The notes under the pieces are model-generated. The model saw only the letters and a program-made list of their open reading frames with translations. It was not told where the DNA came from and searched no databases. The position numbers and the translations under genes were made by a program. Positions 46,948 through 56,759 of a stretch of DNA of 64,000 bases are shown here, one piece after another; within the stretch, counting starts at the first letter, position 1, and each line of letters opens with the position of its first letter. Source of the DNA: Phaeovulum sp. (GTDB lineage: Bacteria; Pseudomonadota; Alphaproteobacteria; Rhodobacterales; Rhodobacteraceae); contig NZ_JAUXPI010000009.1 of the NCBI RefSeq assembly GCF_030684035.1, positions 43,066 to 107,065 of the forward strand. The letters are read 5' to 3'.

Positions 46948-47397
46948 ATGGACCGAAGCGAAGAGGCAAAACTGCGCGTGGCGCGCCAGTTCATCGAGGC
47001 GATCCCGCATGCGCGCGCGCTCGGCATGCAGCTTGACCGCCTGCACGATGGCGTTGCCGAAATCTCGATGCCCTACGATCTGCGGCTGGTGGGCGACCCG
47101 CGCACCGGGGTCATTCATGGCGGCGCGGTATCGGCGCTGATGGACACCTGCTGCGGTGCCGCCGTGATGAGCCACCCCGAAGCACCGGCAGGCACCGCCA
47201 CCATCGACCTCAGGATCGATTACATGCGCGCCGCAACCCCCGGCCAGCGCATCACTGCCCGCGCCGCCTGCTACCATGTCACCCGCACCGTCGCCTTCGT
47301 CCGCGCCACCGCGCATGATGAGGATGACGCGCGTCCCGTCGCCTCGGCGACCGGTGCCTTCACCATCGAGCGCCCGCACGAAGGGGCCAAGCCATGA
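46948..47397 (+). CDS. PaaI-family hotdog thioesterase
   Basis: 149 residues from ATG 46948; an in-frame start at 46870 would add an unlikely 26-residue leader. Hotdog fold with the HGGAVSALMDTCCGAAV helix following GVIHGG and TATIDLRIDYMRAA, as in PaaI/YbgC-like acyl-CoA thioesterases. First of two tandem thioesterase genes, overlapping the second by ATGA. May recycle CoA from stalled aromatic or fatty acyl-CoA esters. Confidence 0.87.
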   Translation: MDRSEEAKLRVARQFIEAIPHARALGMQLDRLHDGVAEISMPYDLRLVGDPRTGVIHGGAVSALMDTCCGAAVMSHPEAPAGTATIDLRIDYMRAATPGQRITARAACYHVTRTVAFVRATAHDEDDARPVASATGAFTIERPHEGAKP

Positions 47398-47939
47398 CCC
47401 CGCCCCCGACCAACTCGCGCAAGCGCCCCGAACCGGTGCAGGTGGTCAAAAGCCGCCGCGATGCAGCGCTTCGGGCGCTGGTCTCCGGGGTGCCCTACAT
47501 CCAGTTTCTCGGCATCCGTTTCGATCGTCGCGGCGACGAGCTGACCGCCGAACTGCCGTTCGATGAAAAGCTGATCGGCAACCCGCTGTTGCCCGCGCTG
47601 CATGGCGGAGCCACGGCAGCCTTTCTTGAAGTGACCGCGATCATCGAGCTGAGCTGGACGCTGCTTTGGGAAGATATGGAGGCGGGCCGCATCGACCCCG
47701 CGTCGCTTGACCCGCTGCACCTGCCAAGGTTGCCGAAAACCATCGACTTCACCGTTGATTACCTTCGCTCCGGGCTGCCGCGCGATGCCTATGCGCGGGC
47801 CCGGGTCAATCGCTCGGGCCGCCGCTATGCCTCGGTGCATGTCGAGGCCTGGCAGGATAACCGGGCGCGTCTGGTGGCGCAGGGCACCGGACATTTCCTG
47901 ATGCCGCCCGTCGGCCTTGTTCCGGGGCGCGATGACTGA
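47394..47939 (+). CDS. PaaI-family hotdog thioesterase (second copy)
   Basis: 181 residues. N-terminal basic extension, then the hotdog domain with LLPALHGGATAAFLEVTAIIEL and KTIDFTVDYLRSG. The sequence is longer and diverged from its upstream partner, so heteromeric or different substrate use is possible. Overlaps the preceding gene by 4 bases and the MATE exporter by 8. Confidence 0.85.
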   Translation: MTPPPTNSRKRPEPVQVVKSRRDAALRALVSGVPYIQFLGIRFDRRGDELTAELPFDEKLIGNPLLPALHGGATAAFLEVTAIIELSWTLLWEDMEAGRIDPASLDPLHLPRLPKTIDFTVDYLRSGLPRDAYARARVNRSGRRYASVHVEAWQDNRARLVAQGTGHFLMPPVGLVPGRDD

Positions 47940-49239
47940 GATCAGCCACCGCCGCGTGCTGCGCATCGCGCTGCCGATCGTCATTGCCAACGCCACGATA
48001 CCGATCCTCGGCGCGGTCGATACCGGCGTTGTCGGCCAGTTGGGGGCCGCCGCGCCAATCGGCGCGGTTGGGCTTGGCGCGGTCATCCTTGCCTCGCTCT
48101 ACTGGGTGTTCAGCTTTCTGCGCATGGGCACCACCGGGCTTGTGGCACAGGCACAGGGGGCAGGCGACCGCGCCGAGGTTGCCGCCAACCTCAGCCGCGC
48201 CCTGCTGATCGGCGGCAGCGCCGGGCTGGCGCTGATCGTGCTGCAAGCACCGCTTTTCGCTGCCGCCTTTCGCCTTGCCCCCGCCAGCCCCGAGGTCGAG
48301 GCGCTGACCCGCGACTATCTCGCCATTCGCATCTGGGGCGCGCCTGCAACCATTTCGATGTACGCCCTGACCGGCTGGCTAATCGCGCTTGAACGGGCGC
48401 GCGCGGTGCTTGCCGTGCAGCTTTGGATGAATGGCCTCAACATCGGGCTTGATCTCTGGTTTGTGCTCGGCCTTGGCTGGGGTGTGCCGGGGGTGGCCAC
48501 AGCCACGCTGATTTCGGAATGGTCGGGCCTCGCGCTGGCGCTCTGGCTGGCGCGCGATGCGCTGCATGGCGGCCACTGGCGGCGCGCCGCCCTGGTCTTC
48601 GACCGCGCGCGTCTTGCGCTGATGGCCCGGGTCAATACCGATATCATGATCCGCTCGGTGCTGTTGCAGGCTGCCTTCACCAGCTTCCTCTTTCTCGGTG
48701 CCGGGCTTGGCGATACCACGCTTGCCGCCAATCAGGTGCTGGTGCAGTTCCTGTCGATCACCGCCTTCGCACTCGACGGCTTCGCCTTCGCCGCCGAAAC
48801 CCTGACCGGGCAGGCGCTGGGGGCACGCAAGCCGTTGGTGCTGCGCCGCGCCGCCATTCTCACGTCGGAGTGGGGTGTCGGCGGCGCGGTGCTGCTCGCG
48901 CTATTCTTCTGGGTCTTCGGGGCCCCGCTCATCGACATCATGGCCACCGCGCCCGAGGTGCGCGAAGCCGCGCGTCTCTACCTGCCCTGGCTCGCCGCCG
49001 CCCCGCTGATCGGTATCGCAAGCTGGATGCTTGACGGGATCTTCATCGGCACTACCCTCACCCGCGAAATGCGCAACGCCATGCTGGCCTCGGTGGCGCT
49101 TTATGTGGGCGCGGTCCTGCTCTTGTTGCCTGCATTCGGCAACCACGGACTCTGGGCATCGCTGCTGGTGCTCAATGCCGCGCGTGGCCTGACAATGGTC
49201 GCCTATTACCCCCGCGCGGAAGCCCGCGCCCGCGCCTGA
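47932..49239 (+). CDS. MATE-family efflux transporter (DinF-like)
   Basis: 435 residues from ATG 47932, inside the end of the thioesterase gene (8-base overlap). About twelve membrane helices. MATE landmarks: IANATIPILGAVDTGVVGQLG at the N-terminus and LAANQVLVQFLSITAFALDGFAFAAETLTGQALGA in the second half. DinF-branch MATE proteins export cationic drugs or organic compounds using H+ or Na+. Co-translation with two thioesterases suggests export of a CoA-released acid (inference). Confidence 0.9.
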   Translation: MTEISHRRVLRIALPIVIANATIPILGAVDTGVVGQLGAAAPIGAVGLGAVILASLYWVFSFLRMGTTGLVAQAQGAGDRAEVAANLSRALLIGGSAGLALIVLQAPLFAAAFRLAPASPEVEALTRDYLAIRIWGAPATISMYALTGWLIALERARAVLAVQLWMNGLNIGLDLWFVLGLGWGVPGVATATLISEWSGLALALWLARDALHGGHWRRAALVFDRARLALMARVNTDIMIRSVLLQAAFTSFLFLGAGLGDTTLAANQVLVQFLSITAFALDGFAFAAETLTGQALGARKPLVLRRAAILTSEWGVGGAVLLALFFWVFGAPLIDIMATAPEVREAARLYLPWLAAAPLIGIASWMLDGIFIGTTLTREMRNAMLASVALYVGAVLLLLPAFGNHGLWASLLVLNAARGLTMVAYYPRAEARARA

Positions 49240-49275
49240 ACCCGGTGTTTCTTCCCGCCGCTGGGCAAGCCCGCT

Positions 49276-50307
49276 TCAGCGCGAGCGGACCATGCCGACA
49301 ATCTCGAAGGTCCGCTCCAGAATCGGCCGGGCAATCGCATCCGCCCGCTCCGCGCCTTGCCCCAGAATCCGGTCGATTTCGGCGGGGTCGGCCATCAGCC
49401 GCCCCATCTCCACCGAGATCGGCCCGAGCTTTGCCACCGCCAGATCGACCAGCGCAGGCTTGAACGCGCCGAAGCCCTTGCCGGCAAATTCGTGCACCAC
49501 CGCCGCAGGCGTCCGCCCCGCCAGCGCCGCGTAGATATTGACCAGATTCTTCGCCTCGGCCCGGTCCTTCAGCCCCGCCAGATGCTCGGGCATCGGTTCC
49601 GCGTCGGTCTTTGCCTTGCGGATCTTCGCGGCGATCATGTCGGCGCTGTCGGTGAGGTTGATCCGGCTGGCGTCCGACGGGTCCGATTTCGACATCTTCT
49701 TGGTGCCGTCGCGCAGGCTCATCACCCGCGTCGCGGCACCCTCGATGACCGGCGCGGGGGCCGGGAAAAAGCTCACGCCGTAATCATGGTTGAACTTTGC
49801 GGCAATGTCGCGGGTCAGCTCCACATGCTGTTTCTGGTCCTCGCCCACCGGCACCATGGTGGCGTGATAGAGGAGGATGTCGGCGGCCATAAGCGACGGG
49901 TAGGCGTAAAGCCCGAGGCTTGCCGCCTCGCTGTTCTTGCCCGCCTTGTCCTTGAACTGCGTCATCCGGTTCATCCAGCCCAGCCGCGCGACGCAGTTGA
50001 GCACCCAGCCAAGCTCGGCATGCGCCCCGACCTGGCTCTGGTTGAACAGGATCGAGCGGGCGGGGTCGATACCCGCCGCAATGAACCCCGCCGCCGCCTC
50101 GCGCGTTGCGTGCCGGAGCTTGGCGGGGTCCTGCCAGACCGTGATCGCGTGCAGATCGACGAGGCAATAGATCGTTTCGATGCCTTCATCCTGCTTTTCG
50201 ACAAAGCGCTTCAGCGCCCCGAGGTAGTTGCCCAGCGTCAGCCCGCCCGAGGGCTGGATGCCGGAAAAGATGCGCGGGGTAAAGCCGGGGTTGGCGGCGG
50301 CGGTCAT
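49276..50307 (-). CDS. trpS: tryptophanyl-tRNA synthetase
   Basis: 343 residues, class I. HIGH-equivalent [17 protein letters not shown] (TLGN) at ~18-34, the KMSKS loop [10 protein letters not shown] at ~205, and the Trp-binding region [24 protein letters not shown] are all intact. It charges tRNA-Trp. It is convergent with the MATE gene and divergent from the rhomboid-like gene, a usual arrangement beside murJ in this family. Confidence 0.97.
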   Translation of the reverse strand: MTAAANPGFTPRIFSGIQPSGGLTLGNYLGALKRFVEKQDEGIETIYCLVDLHAITVWQDPAKLRHATREAAAGFIAAGIDPARSILFNQSQVGAHAELGWVLNCVARLGWMNRMTQFKDKAGKNSEAASLGLYAYPSLMAADILLYHATMVPVGEDQKQHVELTRDIAAKFNHDYGVSFFPAPAPVIEGAATRVMSLRDGTKKMSKSDPSDASRINLTDSADMIAAKIRKAKTDAEPMPEHLAGLKDRAEAKNLVNIYAALAGRTPAAVVHEFAGKGFGAFKPALVDLAVAKLGPISVEMGRLMADPAEIDRILGQGAERADAIARPILERTFEIVGMVRSR

Positions 50308-50423
50308 GGCGGGGCTCCGTGCGGCGGTCGGGTTGGTGCCGAGGCTGGAAATCCGCGGCGCTTTCGCTTATCGCTGCGCCAAGCGGCGGCGTCAACCAAG
50401 CGCCGCTGCCCCAGGGAGGCCCC

Positions 50424-51137
50424 ATGCATCGCCCCGACCCAGACCTTCACGACAGCCGCCCGGCACCTCTCGCGCCGCTGAACCCCCTGCCTTGGGTGGT
50501 CTGGCTGCTGGCGCTGCCGATCATCGCCTCGGAGGCGGCGTTTGCGCTTGGCCAGGCCGGGCTCGTCGGCGGCAATGCCGCCATCGGCTGGCGGCAGGAG
50601 GCGATCCAGCGCTTCGTCTATATCCCCGATTTCATGCGTGCGATGTGGGAGGCGCAGAGCTTTCCGCCGGCCGAGCTGGCGCGGCTTCTGACCTATTCCT
50701 TCGTGCACGGCTCCTTCACCCATGCGGCGATGGTGCTCGTTTTCATCCTCGCGCTTGGCAAGATGGTGGGCGAAATCTTTCGCCCGCTGGCGCTGCTCGC
50801 GGTGTTCCTTGGCGCGGCGGTTGCCGGGGCCTTGGCCTATACGCTGCTGCCGGGTACGCATGCCCCGCTTTATGGCGGGTATCCCGCGGTTTACGGGTTG
50901 GTGGGGGCGTTCACCTACATTCTCTGGGCACGGCTTGGGGCGCTGCACGCGAACCGGGCGCGGGCCTTCACGCTGATCGGTGCTCTGCTTGTCATCCAGC
51001 TTGTCTTCGGGCTGATCTTTGGCACCGGCTGGGATTGGGTGGCCGAGATCATGGGCTTTGCCACGGGCTTCGGGCTTTCGTTCATCGTTGGTCCCGGGGG
51101 ATTGCGCCGTGCGCTGAACCAGTTGCGGCACCACTGA
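50424..51137 (+). CDS. rhomboid-like membrane protein without catalytic residues
   Basis: 237 residues from ATG 50424 (GGGAGGC upstream), six or seven membrane segments in the rhomboid pattern. HGSFTH (95-100) keeps the loop-1 histidines, but the oxyanion Asn is Val104. The catalytic Ser of GASG is Tyr153 (GGYPAVYGLVGA, 151-162), and the TM6 His of DxxxH is Glu208 (WDWVAEIMG). All three key positions are lost, so it should be an inactive rhomboid (pseudoprotease), perhaps a chaperone or scaffold for membrane clients. The 3' end lies 4 bases from the convergent murJ stop. Confidence 0.85.
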   Translation: MHRPDPDLHDSRPAPLAPLNPLPWVVWLLALPIIASEAAFALGQAGLVGGNAAIGWRQEAIQRFVYIPDFMRAMWEAQSFPPAELARLLTYSFVHGSFTHAAMVLVFILALGKMVGEIFRPLALLAVFLGAAVAGALAYTLLPGTHAPLYGGYPAVYGLVGAFTYILWARLGALHANRARAFTLIGALLVIQLVFGLIFGTGWDWVAEIMGFATGFGLSFIVGPGGLRRALNQLRHH

Positions 51138-51141
51138 GGGC

Positions 51142-52689
51142 TCAACGCGCCCCGCGCCGCAGCGCCGCGCGAAAATCGCTCAGCCGGAACGCGCCGAGCG
51201 CGACACCTGCACCGAAGTAGCTCGCCAGCCCCAGCGCCACCAGCGCCGCAAGCGCGAGGTAGCGCGTGCCCGCTGCCGCAAGCATCGGTGCCGCAAGCCC
51301 GGCCGCCGCCCAAAGCACCAGCCCCATGAATAGCGCCGCCGCCACGATCCGCCAAAGCCTGTCGCGCAGCCGTGCGTCGGTCGCTGCCGCTTCGCCCATG
51401 CCGCGGCTGCCGAGCCAGAGCTGCCCGACCATCACCCATGCCGAAACCGAGGTGGCCAGTGCCGCCGCAAAGTAGCCCAGCACCGGCATGAGCCCGATCG
51501 CAAAACCCGCGTTCACCAGCATCGAGGCCACGGCATAGTAAAACGGCCGCCGCGTATCTTCGCGCGCGTAATATAGCGGCTGCAAGACCTTGTGCAGCAC
51601 GAAGGCGGGCAGGCCGACGCCATAGGCGGCCAGCGCCCAGGCGGTGTTGACCGCATCCACCGCGCCAAAGGCACCGCGCTGAAAAAGCACCTGCACCAGC
51701 GGCAGCGCCAGCACCACCAGCGCCACCGCGGCGGGCACGGTAAGCATCAGCGCAAATTCGGTGCCACGATTGAAGCTGGCGCGCCCCCCCGCCGCGTCCC
51801 CCGCCCGCAACCGGCGCGAAAGATCGGGCAGCAGCACCACGCCAATGGCGATGCCCACCACCCCAAGCGGCAGTTGATAGAGCCGGTCGGCATAGCTCAG
51901 CCAAGCCACCGCGCCCTCGGTAAAGCTCGCCACCTGCCGACCGACAATCAGGTTGATCTGCACCACCCCGCCTGCCAGCACCGCAGGTGCCGCAATCACT
52001 GCAAGGCGCTTGAGATCGGGCGTCAGGCGCGGCCAGCGAAAGCCGAAGCGGAAACCGGAGCGGCGCACCGCGACGAAAGTGAAGGCAAGCTGCGCCATCC
52101 CGGTTATCGGAACGGTCCAGGCCAAAGTCAGCCCCATTGGCCAGCCCTGCGCATTGGCCACCAGCATCGCCACGATAAAGAGCGCGTTCATCAGGATCGG
52201 CACCGCCGCCGTGGCCATGAATCGCCCGGTGGCATTGAGCATGCCCGAGACCAGTGCGGTCAGCGAAATGAACAGGATGTAGGGGAAGGCGATATTGCCG
52301 AAAAGCACCGCCATGTCGAAGCGCGCATCATTGCGAAACCCCGAAGCCATCGCCAGCACCAGCCAGGGCATCGCCAGCATTCCCAGCGTGGTGAACACCA
52401 GCAACAGCGCGGTCATTCCCCACCAGGCATCGCGGGCGAAACCTTCTGCATCCTCGCCCGCTTCGAGCTTTTTGGAGAACATCGGCACGAAGGCCATGTT
52501 GAAGGCACCCTCGGCAAAGAACCGGCGGAACATGTTGGGCAGCGAAAACGCGATCAGGAACGCCTCGGCCACCGGCCCGGCACCAAGGTAGGCCGCCATC
52601 ATCACATCGCGCAGAAAGCCCATCAGGCGGCTGGCAAGGGTCCAGCCGCCCACGGTCACAAACCCTCGCACCAGCCGGATGGGGGTCAT
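51142..52689 (-). CDS. murJ: lipid II flippase MurJ
   Basis: 515 residues, about 14 hydrophobic segments. N-terminal SRLMGFLRDVMMAAYLGAGPVAEAFLIAFSLPNMFRRFFAEGAFNMAFVPMF is the MviN/MurJ hallmark (seen at ~20-70), with the essential arginines present. It moves lipid II to the periplasm for peptidoglycan synthesis. Its ATG overlaps the glnD stop by ATGA (52686-52689), a conserved alphaproteobacterial pairing. Confidence 0.96.
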   Translation of the reverse strand: MTPIRLVRGFVTVGGWTLASRLMGFLRDVMMAAYLGAGPVAEAFLIAFSLPNMFRRFFAEGAFNMAFVPMFSKKLEAGEDAEGFARDAWWGMTALLLVFTTLGMLAMPWLVLAMASGFRNDARFDMAVLFGNIAFPYILFISLTALVSGMLNATGRFMATAAVPILMNALFIVAMLVANAQGWPMGLTLAWTVPITGMAQLAFTFVAVRRSGFRFGFRWPRLTPDLKRLAVIAAPAVLAGGVVQINLIVGRQVASFTEGAVAWLSYADRLYQLPLGVVGIAIGVVLLPDLSRRLRAGDAAGGRASFNRGTEFALMLTVPAAVALVVLALPLVQVLFQRGAFGAVDAVNTAWALAAYGVGLPAFVLHKVLQPLYYAREDTRRPFYYAVASMLVNAGFAIGLMPVLGYFAAALATSVSAWVMVGQLWLGSRGMGEAAATDARLRDRLWRIVAAALFMGLVLWAAAGLAAPMLAAAGTRYLALAALVALGLASYFGAGVALGAFRLSDFRAALRRGAR

Positions 52690-55400
52690 GCGCGCGCCCT
52701 TTCAGCGCCCTCGGCAATGGCCGCTCGCAGCTTTTTCTCCAACGAATCCTGTCGCGGTTTGGAATGCAGCTTCAGCCCGAACATGTCTTTCACATAGAAG
52801 CTGTCCACCACCTGCGCACCAAAGGTGGCGATCACGGCACTGGCGATATAAATGTTGTTGGCCGCCATGGTGCGGGTGAGGTCATAAAGCAGGCCGGGGC
52901 GGTCGCGGGTATCGACCTCGATGATCGTGTAGATTTCCGAGCCTTCATTGTCGAACATGATGTGGGTGGGAAAGCGGAACTCGCGCTCGCGCTTTTTCAC
53001 CTTGTCGCGGTCCTTGAAGGCCTCGCGGGCGACCAGTTCGCCCTTCAGCGTGCGCAGGATGGTTTCGCGCAGCCGCGGCAGGCGCGCCGCCTCATAGGGG
53101 TGGCCGTCGGCATCCTGCACCCAGAACACATCGGTCGCGTAGCCGTCCTTGGAAGTGTAGGTGCGCGCATCGACCACGTTGGCACCCGCCAGCGCCAGCG
53201 CCCCCGCCATGCGGGCGAAGATGCCGGGGTGGTCGGCCAGTGCAAAGGCCGCACGGGTGGCATCGTGATCGGGGTCGGGGTGCAGGTCGATGCGGATCTC
53301 GTCTTCGCCGAGGCCCCTGAGCAGATTGGCGAAAATCAGATGGCTTTCGGTTGAAAGCCCCTGCCAATAGGGCGCGTAGTGGCGGCCAAGCTCCTGCCGC
53401 ACCTCCCTGGGGTCCCAGTCGGCAAGCGCCTCGCGCAAGGCTTTCTTGGCTTCGTCCTCGCGCTGCTCGCGGTTTACCGCCTCCAGCCCGGTTTCCAGCG
53501 CCAGGGCTGTTTCGGCATGCAGGCGGCGAAACAGCATCGCCTTCCAGTTGTTCCAGGTGCCGGGGCCGACGCCGCGGATATCGCAGACGGTGAGCACGGT
53601 AAGCAAATCCAGACGCTTGCGGGTTTTCACCAGCTTGGCAAAGTCGCGCACCGTGCGCGGGTCGCTCAGGTCACGCTTTTGCGCCATGTCCGACATCAGA
53701 AGATGCGAGCGCACCAGCCATTCGACGGTTTCGCATTCCTCCGGGTTCAGCCCGAGCCTCGGGGCCACCTTGCGCGCGATCTGTGCGCCGAGGATCGAAT
53801 GGTCCTCGGGCCGCCCCTTGCCGATGTCATGCATCAAGAGCGCCACATAAAGCACCCGGCGGTTGACCCCGTCCTTGAGGATCTGCGTAGTCAGCGGCAA
53901 CTCTTCGATCAACTCGCCGCGCTCGATCTGCGCCAGCGTCGAAATGCATTGGATCGTGTGCTCGTCCACCGTGTAGTGGTGATAGACGTTGAACTGCATC
54001 ATCGCCACGATCGGCTCGAACTCGGGAATATAGGCGGCAAGCACGCCGAGCTCGTTCATCCGGCGCAAGGCGCGTTCCGGGTTGCCGTGCTTGAGCAGCA
54101 GGTCAAGGAATATCCGCGCGCCCTCTCGGTCTTCGCGCAAACGATCGTCGATCCGGTCAAGGTTGGCGGCCACAAGGCGCATCGCGTCGGGGTGTATCAG
54201 CAGACCCGTGCGCAGTGCCTCTTCGAACAGTTCGAGAAAGGCGATGGGGCGCTCCAGAAACGCCTTGGAGTCGACCACGTTCAGCCGGTTGCCGGTTTCG
54301 CGGTAGCCAGCCTTGAGCTTCTTGCGCCGTCGGAATATCCGCTCGAGCATCGGCGCGCGTTTCTTGTGCTGGGCTTCCAGTGCGGTCAGAAATACCCGTG
54401 TCAGCTCGCCGACCTTGGTCGCTTCGCGAAAGTAATCCTGCATGAAATGCTCGACCGCGCGGCGCCCGGCGGTGTCCTCATAGCCCATCCGCCGCGCCAC
54501 CTCGACCTGCATGTCGAAGGTCAACTGGTCGGTGGCGCGGCCGGTGATCAGGTGCATGTGGCAGCGCACCGCCCAGAGAAATTCCTCGGCCGCCGCGAAG
54601 GTCTCGTATTCCTCGCGCGTGTAAACGCCGCGGTCCACCAGATCGGCGGCGGTTTCAACCTGGTGAATGTACTTGGCGATCCAGTAGAGCGCTTGCAGGT
54701 CGCGCAGGCCGCCCTTGCCCTCTTTCACGTTCGGCTCCAGCACATAGCGCATGCCGCCCTGGCGCTTGTGCCGCTCGGCGCGCTCGGCCAGCTTTGCCTC
54801 GATGAATTCCGCCTCGGTGCCGCGAAACAGATCGGTGCGCAACTGGCTGCGCAGTTCATCGGCAAGCGCCTGACTGCCGCCGATGAAGCGGTGCTCAAGA
54901 AGTGCGGTGCGGATCGTGTAATCCTCGCGCCCGAGCCGCAGGCAGTCCTTGACCGTTCGGCAGGAATGGCCAACCTTCAGCTTCAGATCCCAGAGCATGT
55001 AGAGCATGCTCTCGATCACGCTTTCGGCCCAGGGCGTCACCTTCCAGGGGGTGAGCAGCAACAGGTCCACATCCGAATGCGGTGCCATTTCCGCGCGGCC
55101 ATAGCCGCCTACCGCCAGCACCGCGATGCGCGCGCCGTCGCTGGCGCTTTTGACCGGGTGCAGGAGCGTGGTGGCAACGTCGAGCACGGCCAGCACGATC
55201 GCATCGGTCAGATCGGAATAGGCGCGCACCACCACCCGCGCGGCGCGGGGGGCTTCGGCAAATCCGGCTTCGATGGTGGCGGTGGCGGCACGGCGCGCCT
55301 CGGTCAGCCTTTTCACGGTCAGGGCGCGGATTTCGCGGCTGTCCTGAAGCACCGCAAGTTCGGCGTGCAATGCGGCGCGGAATGCGGCGGGTGCTGTCAT
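52686..55400 (-). CDS. glnD: bifunctional PII uridylyltransferase / uridylyl-removing enzyme
   Basis: 904 residues from ATG 55400 (MTAPAAFRAAL, GGGGCAG upstream); the frame is open to a TTG at 55511, which would overlap the upstream lipoprotein gene. Domains in order: nucleotidyltransferase (GGYGRAEMAPHSDVDLLLL), helical linker, HD hydrolase (LLMHDIGKGRPEDHS), and two ACT domains (near 690-770 and 800-880). It uridylylates PII under nitrogen limitation and reverses it with glutamine. All catalytic motifs are intact. Cotranscribed with murJ. Confidence 0.96.
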   Translation of the reverse strand: MTAPAAFRAALHAELAVLQDSREIRALTVKRLTEARRAATATIEAGFAEAPRAARVVVRAYSDLTDAIVLAVLDVATTLLHPVKSASDGARIAVLAVGGYGRAEMAPHSDVDLLLLTPWKVTPWAESVIESMLYMLWDLKLKVGHSCRTVKDCLRLGREDYTIRTALLEHRFIGGSQALADELRSQLRTDLFRGTEAEFIEAKLAERAERHKRQGGMRYVLEPNVKEGKGGLRDLQALYWIAKYIHQVETAADLVDRGVYTREEYETFAAAEEFLWAVRCHMHLITGRATDQLTFDMQVEVARRMGYEDTAGRRAVEHFMQDYFREATKVGELTRVFLTALEAQHKKRAPMLERIFRRRKKLKAGYRETGNRLNVVDSKAFLERPIAFLELFEEALRTGLLIHPDAMRLVAANLDRIDDRLREDREGARIFLDLLLKHGNPERALRRMNELGVLAAYIPEFEPIVAMMQFNVYHHYTVDEHTIQCISTLAQIERGELIEELPLTTQILKDGVNRRVLYVALLMHDIGKGRPEDHSILGAQIARKVAPRLGLNPEECETVEWLVRSHLLMSDMAQKRDLSDPRTVRDFAKLVKTRKRLDLLTVLTVCDIRGVGPGTWNNWKAMLFRRLHAETALALETGLEAVNREQREDEAKKALREALADWDPREVRQELGRHYAPYWQGLSTESHLIFANLLRGLGEDEIRIDLHPDPDHDATRAAFALADHPGIFARMAGALALAGANVVDARTYTSKDGYATDVFWVQDADGHPYEAARLPRLRETILRTLKGELVAREAFKDRDKVKKREREFRFPTHIMFDNEGSEIYTIIEVDTRDRPGLLYDLTRTMAANNIYIASAVIATFGAQVVDSFYVKDMFGLKLHSKPRQDSLEKKLRAAIAEGAERARA

Positions 55401-55470
55401 GAGATCTGCCCCGACCGAAACCGGGGCGGCGGCGGGATGGTCAGCAGTCGGCGCGCGCGTCGGCACCGGT

Positions 55471-56646
55471 TCAGAAGCCGGCACCACCGAAGCTTCTGGG
55501 GGCTGGGTCAATGACGATCACCTGATTGTTGCGCACCTCGGCCACCGCAAGCCCGCGCTCGTTTGTGCCGTCGGAAAGTAGCCGGAAGATGCCGTTGACT
55601 CCAACAAAGCCCGCGCCCTGGGTCAGCGCCGCAGTGGTCAGCGCATTTTCGTGGCCCGCCCGCACCAGCGCGCCGATCGCTGCGATACCGTCATAGGCAA
55701 GGCCCGAGATCGGGTGCGGCGGTTCGTTGAAGGCGGCCTGGTAGCGCGCCGCGAACTGGCCGTTGAGCCCCGGATCGGGCAGCGCGAACCAGCCACCCTG
55801 CACCCCCGGCAGCGCCAGTGTCGATGGCGGAATATCCCAGCGCGTAAGCCCGATGAACTGCACCTGTGCGCGGTCCACGCCCTGCTCGGGCAAAAGCTGG
55901 GTGAGGTAGGAAAGCGCGCCCGAGGTGTCGGAAGTCATGAAGATCGCGTCAACCTCGCCGCTTTTTGCGCGCTGGGCAATCGCCGGAATCGCATTGATGA
56001 CGCCTTCTTGCGAGAACGGATAGGAGAAATTGCCTGCCGACAGCGCGCCGTTGCGGGCGATGGCGGCGACAATCGCCCGCGCCCCGGCCTCGCCCGCCCC
56101 GGTCTGCTCGTTCACTACCATGATCCGCTTCTTGCCAACCCGCGCGGCATAGCTGACCAGGCGGTTCGCAGTATTGGGGAAGGTCGGCCCGAGCACGAAA
56201 ACGTTGCCGCCCGCGATGTCGGTATTGTTGGAGAACGAGAGCACGTTGATCCCCGCCGCCGCGACCGCGCGGCCCGCCGCGTTTGCGGCTTCGGCAAAGA
56301 CCGGGCCGAGAATGATCTTGGCCCCGTCGTTTACCGCCTGTGCCGCCACCGCCGCTGCCTGCGCGGGGTCGCCGCCGGTGTTATAGACGCGCAGGTCGAT
56401 CTTCACCCCCTGCAGATCGGCAATCGCCATTTCTGCGGCCTGCCTGAGACCGCGCGCCAGAAACTCGTCGCCCGAGTTACCGCCGCCGCCCGGCACCAGC
56501 AGGGCCACCGGAACCGGCGCGTCGGTATTGATCCGCGGTCCCGTGCCGCCGATCCCGCCGGTATCGCAGGAAGCAAGCCAGAGCGCCGAGGCGAGTGCAG
56601 CAAGGCGAAGCAGAAGGTTGCGGGGCTTGGGCAAAACGGCGAACAT
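55471..56646 (-). CDS. penicillin-binding protein activator lipoprotein (LppC/LpoA-like)
   Basis: 391 residues from ATG 56646 (GAGGA about ten bases upstream); an ATG at 56682 would add 12. Lipoprotein signal with lipobox LASC, then a periplasmic-binding fold (VPVALLVPGGGGNSGDEFLARGLRQAAEMAI; ILGPVFAEAANA; LTRWDIP). Family members resemble the N-terminal-less, ligand-binding half of LpoA, the outer-membrane activator of PBP1A. It is divergent from rsmI, as in most Rhodobacteraceae. Confidence 0.88.
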   Translation of the reverse strand: MFAVLPKPRNLLLRLAALASALWLASCDTGGIGGTGPRINTDAPVPVALLVPGGGGNSGDEFLARGLRQAAEMAIADLQGVKIDLRVYNTGGDPAQAAAVAAQAVNDGAKIILGPVFAEAANAAGRAVAAAGINVLSFSNNTDIAGGNVFVLGPTFPNTANRLVSYAARVGKKRIMVVNEQTGAGEAGARAIVAAIARNGALSAGNFSYPFSQEGVINAIPAIAQRAKSGEVDAIFMTSDTSGALSYLTQLLPEQGVDRAQVQFIGLTRWDIPPSTLALPGVQGGWFALPDPGLNGQFAARYQAAFNEPPHPISGLAYDGIAAIGALVRAGHENALTTAALTQGAGFVGVNGIFRLLSDGTNERGLAVAEVRNNQVIVIDPAPRSFGGAGF

Positions 56647-56759
56647 GGCGCGGGTCCTCGTATCCGGAAACTTGGGCATCATACTGGGGCATTGCGGCCG
56701 AGCCTATGCGCTTCGCCGGCCGAAGTAAACTTTACAACGCAAGCGATTGGCGGTGGCGA

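Noticed and set aside
53379..55514. 711-codon open frame on the plus strand
   Set aside because: Antisense to glnD, whose catalytic motifs are all present on the other strand.
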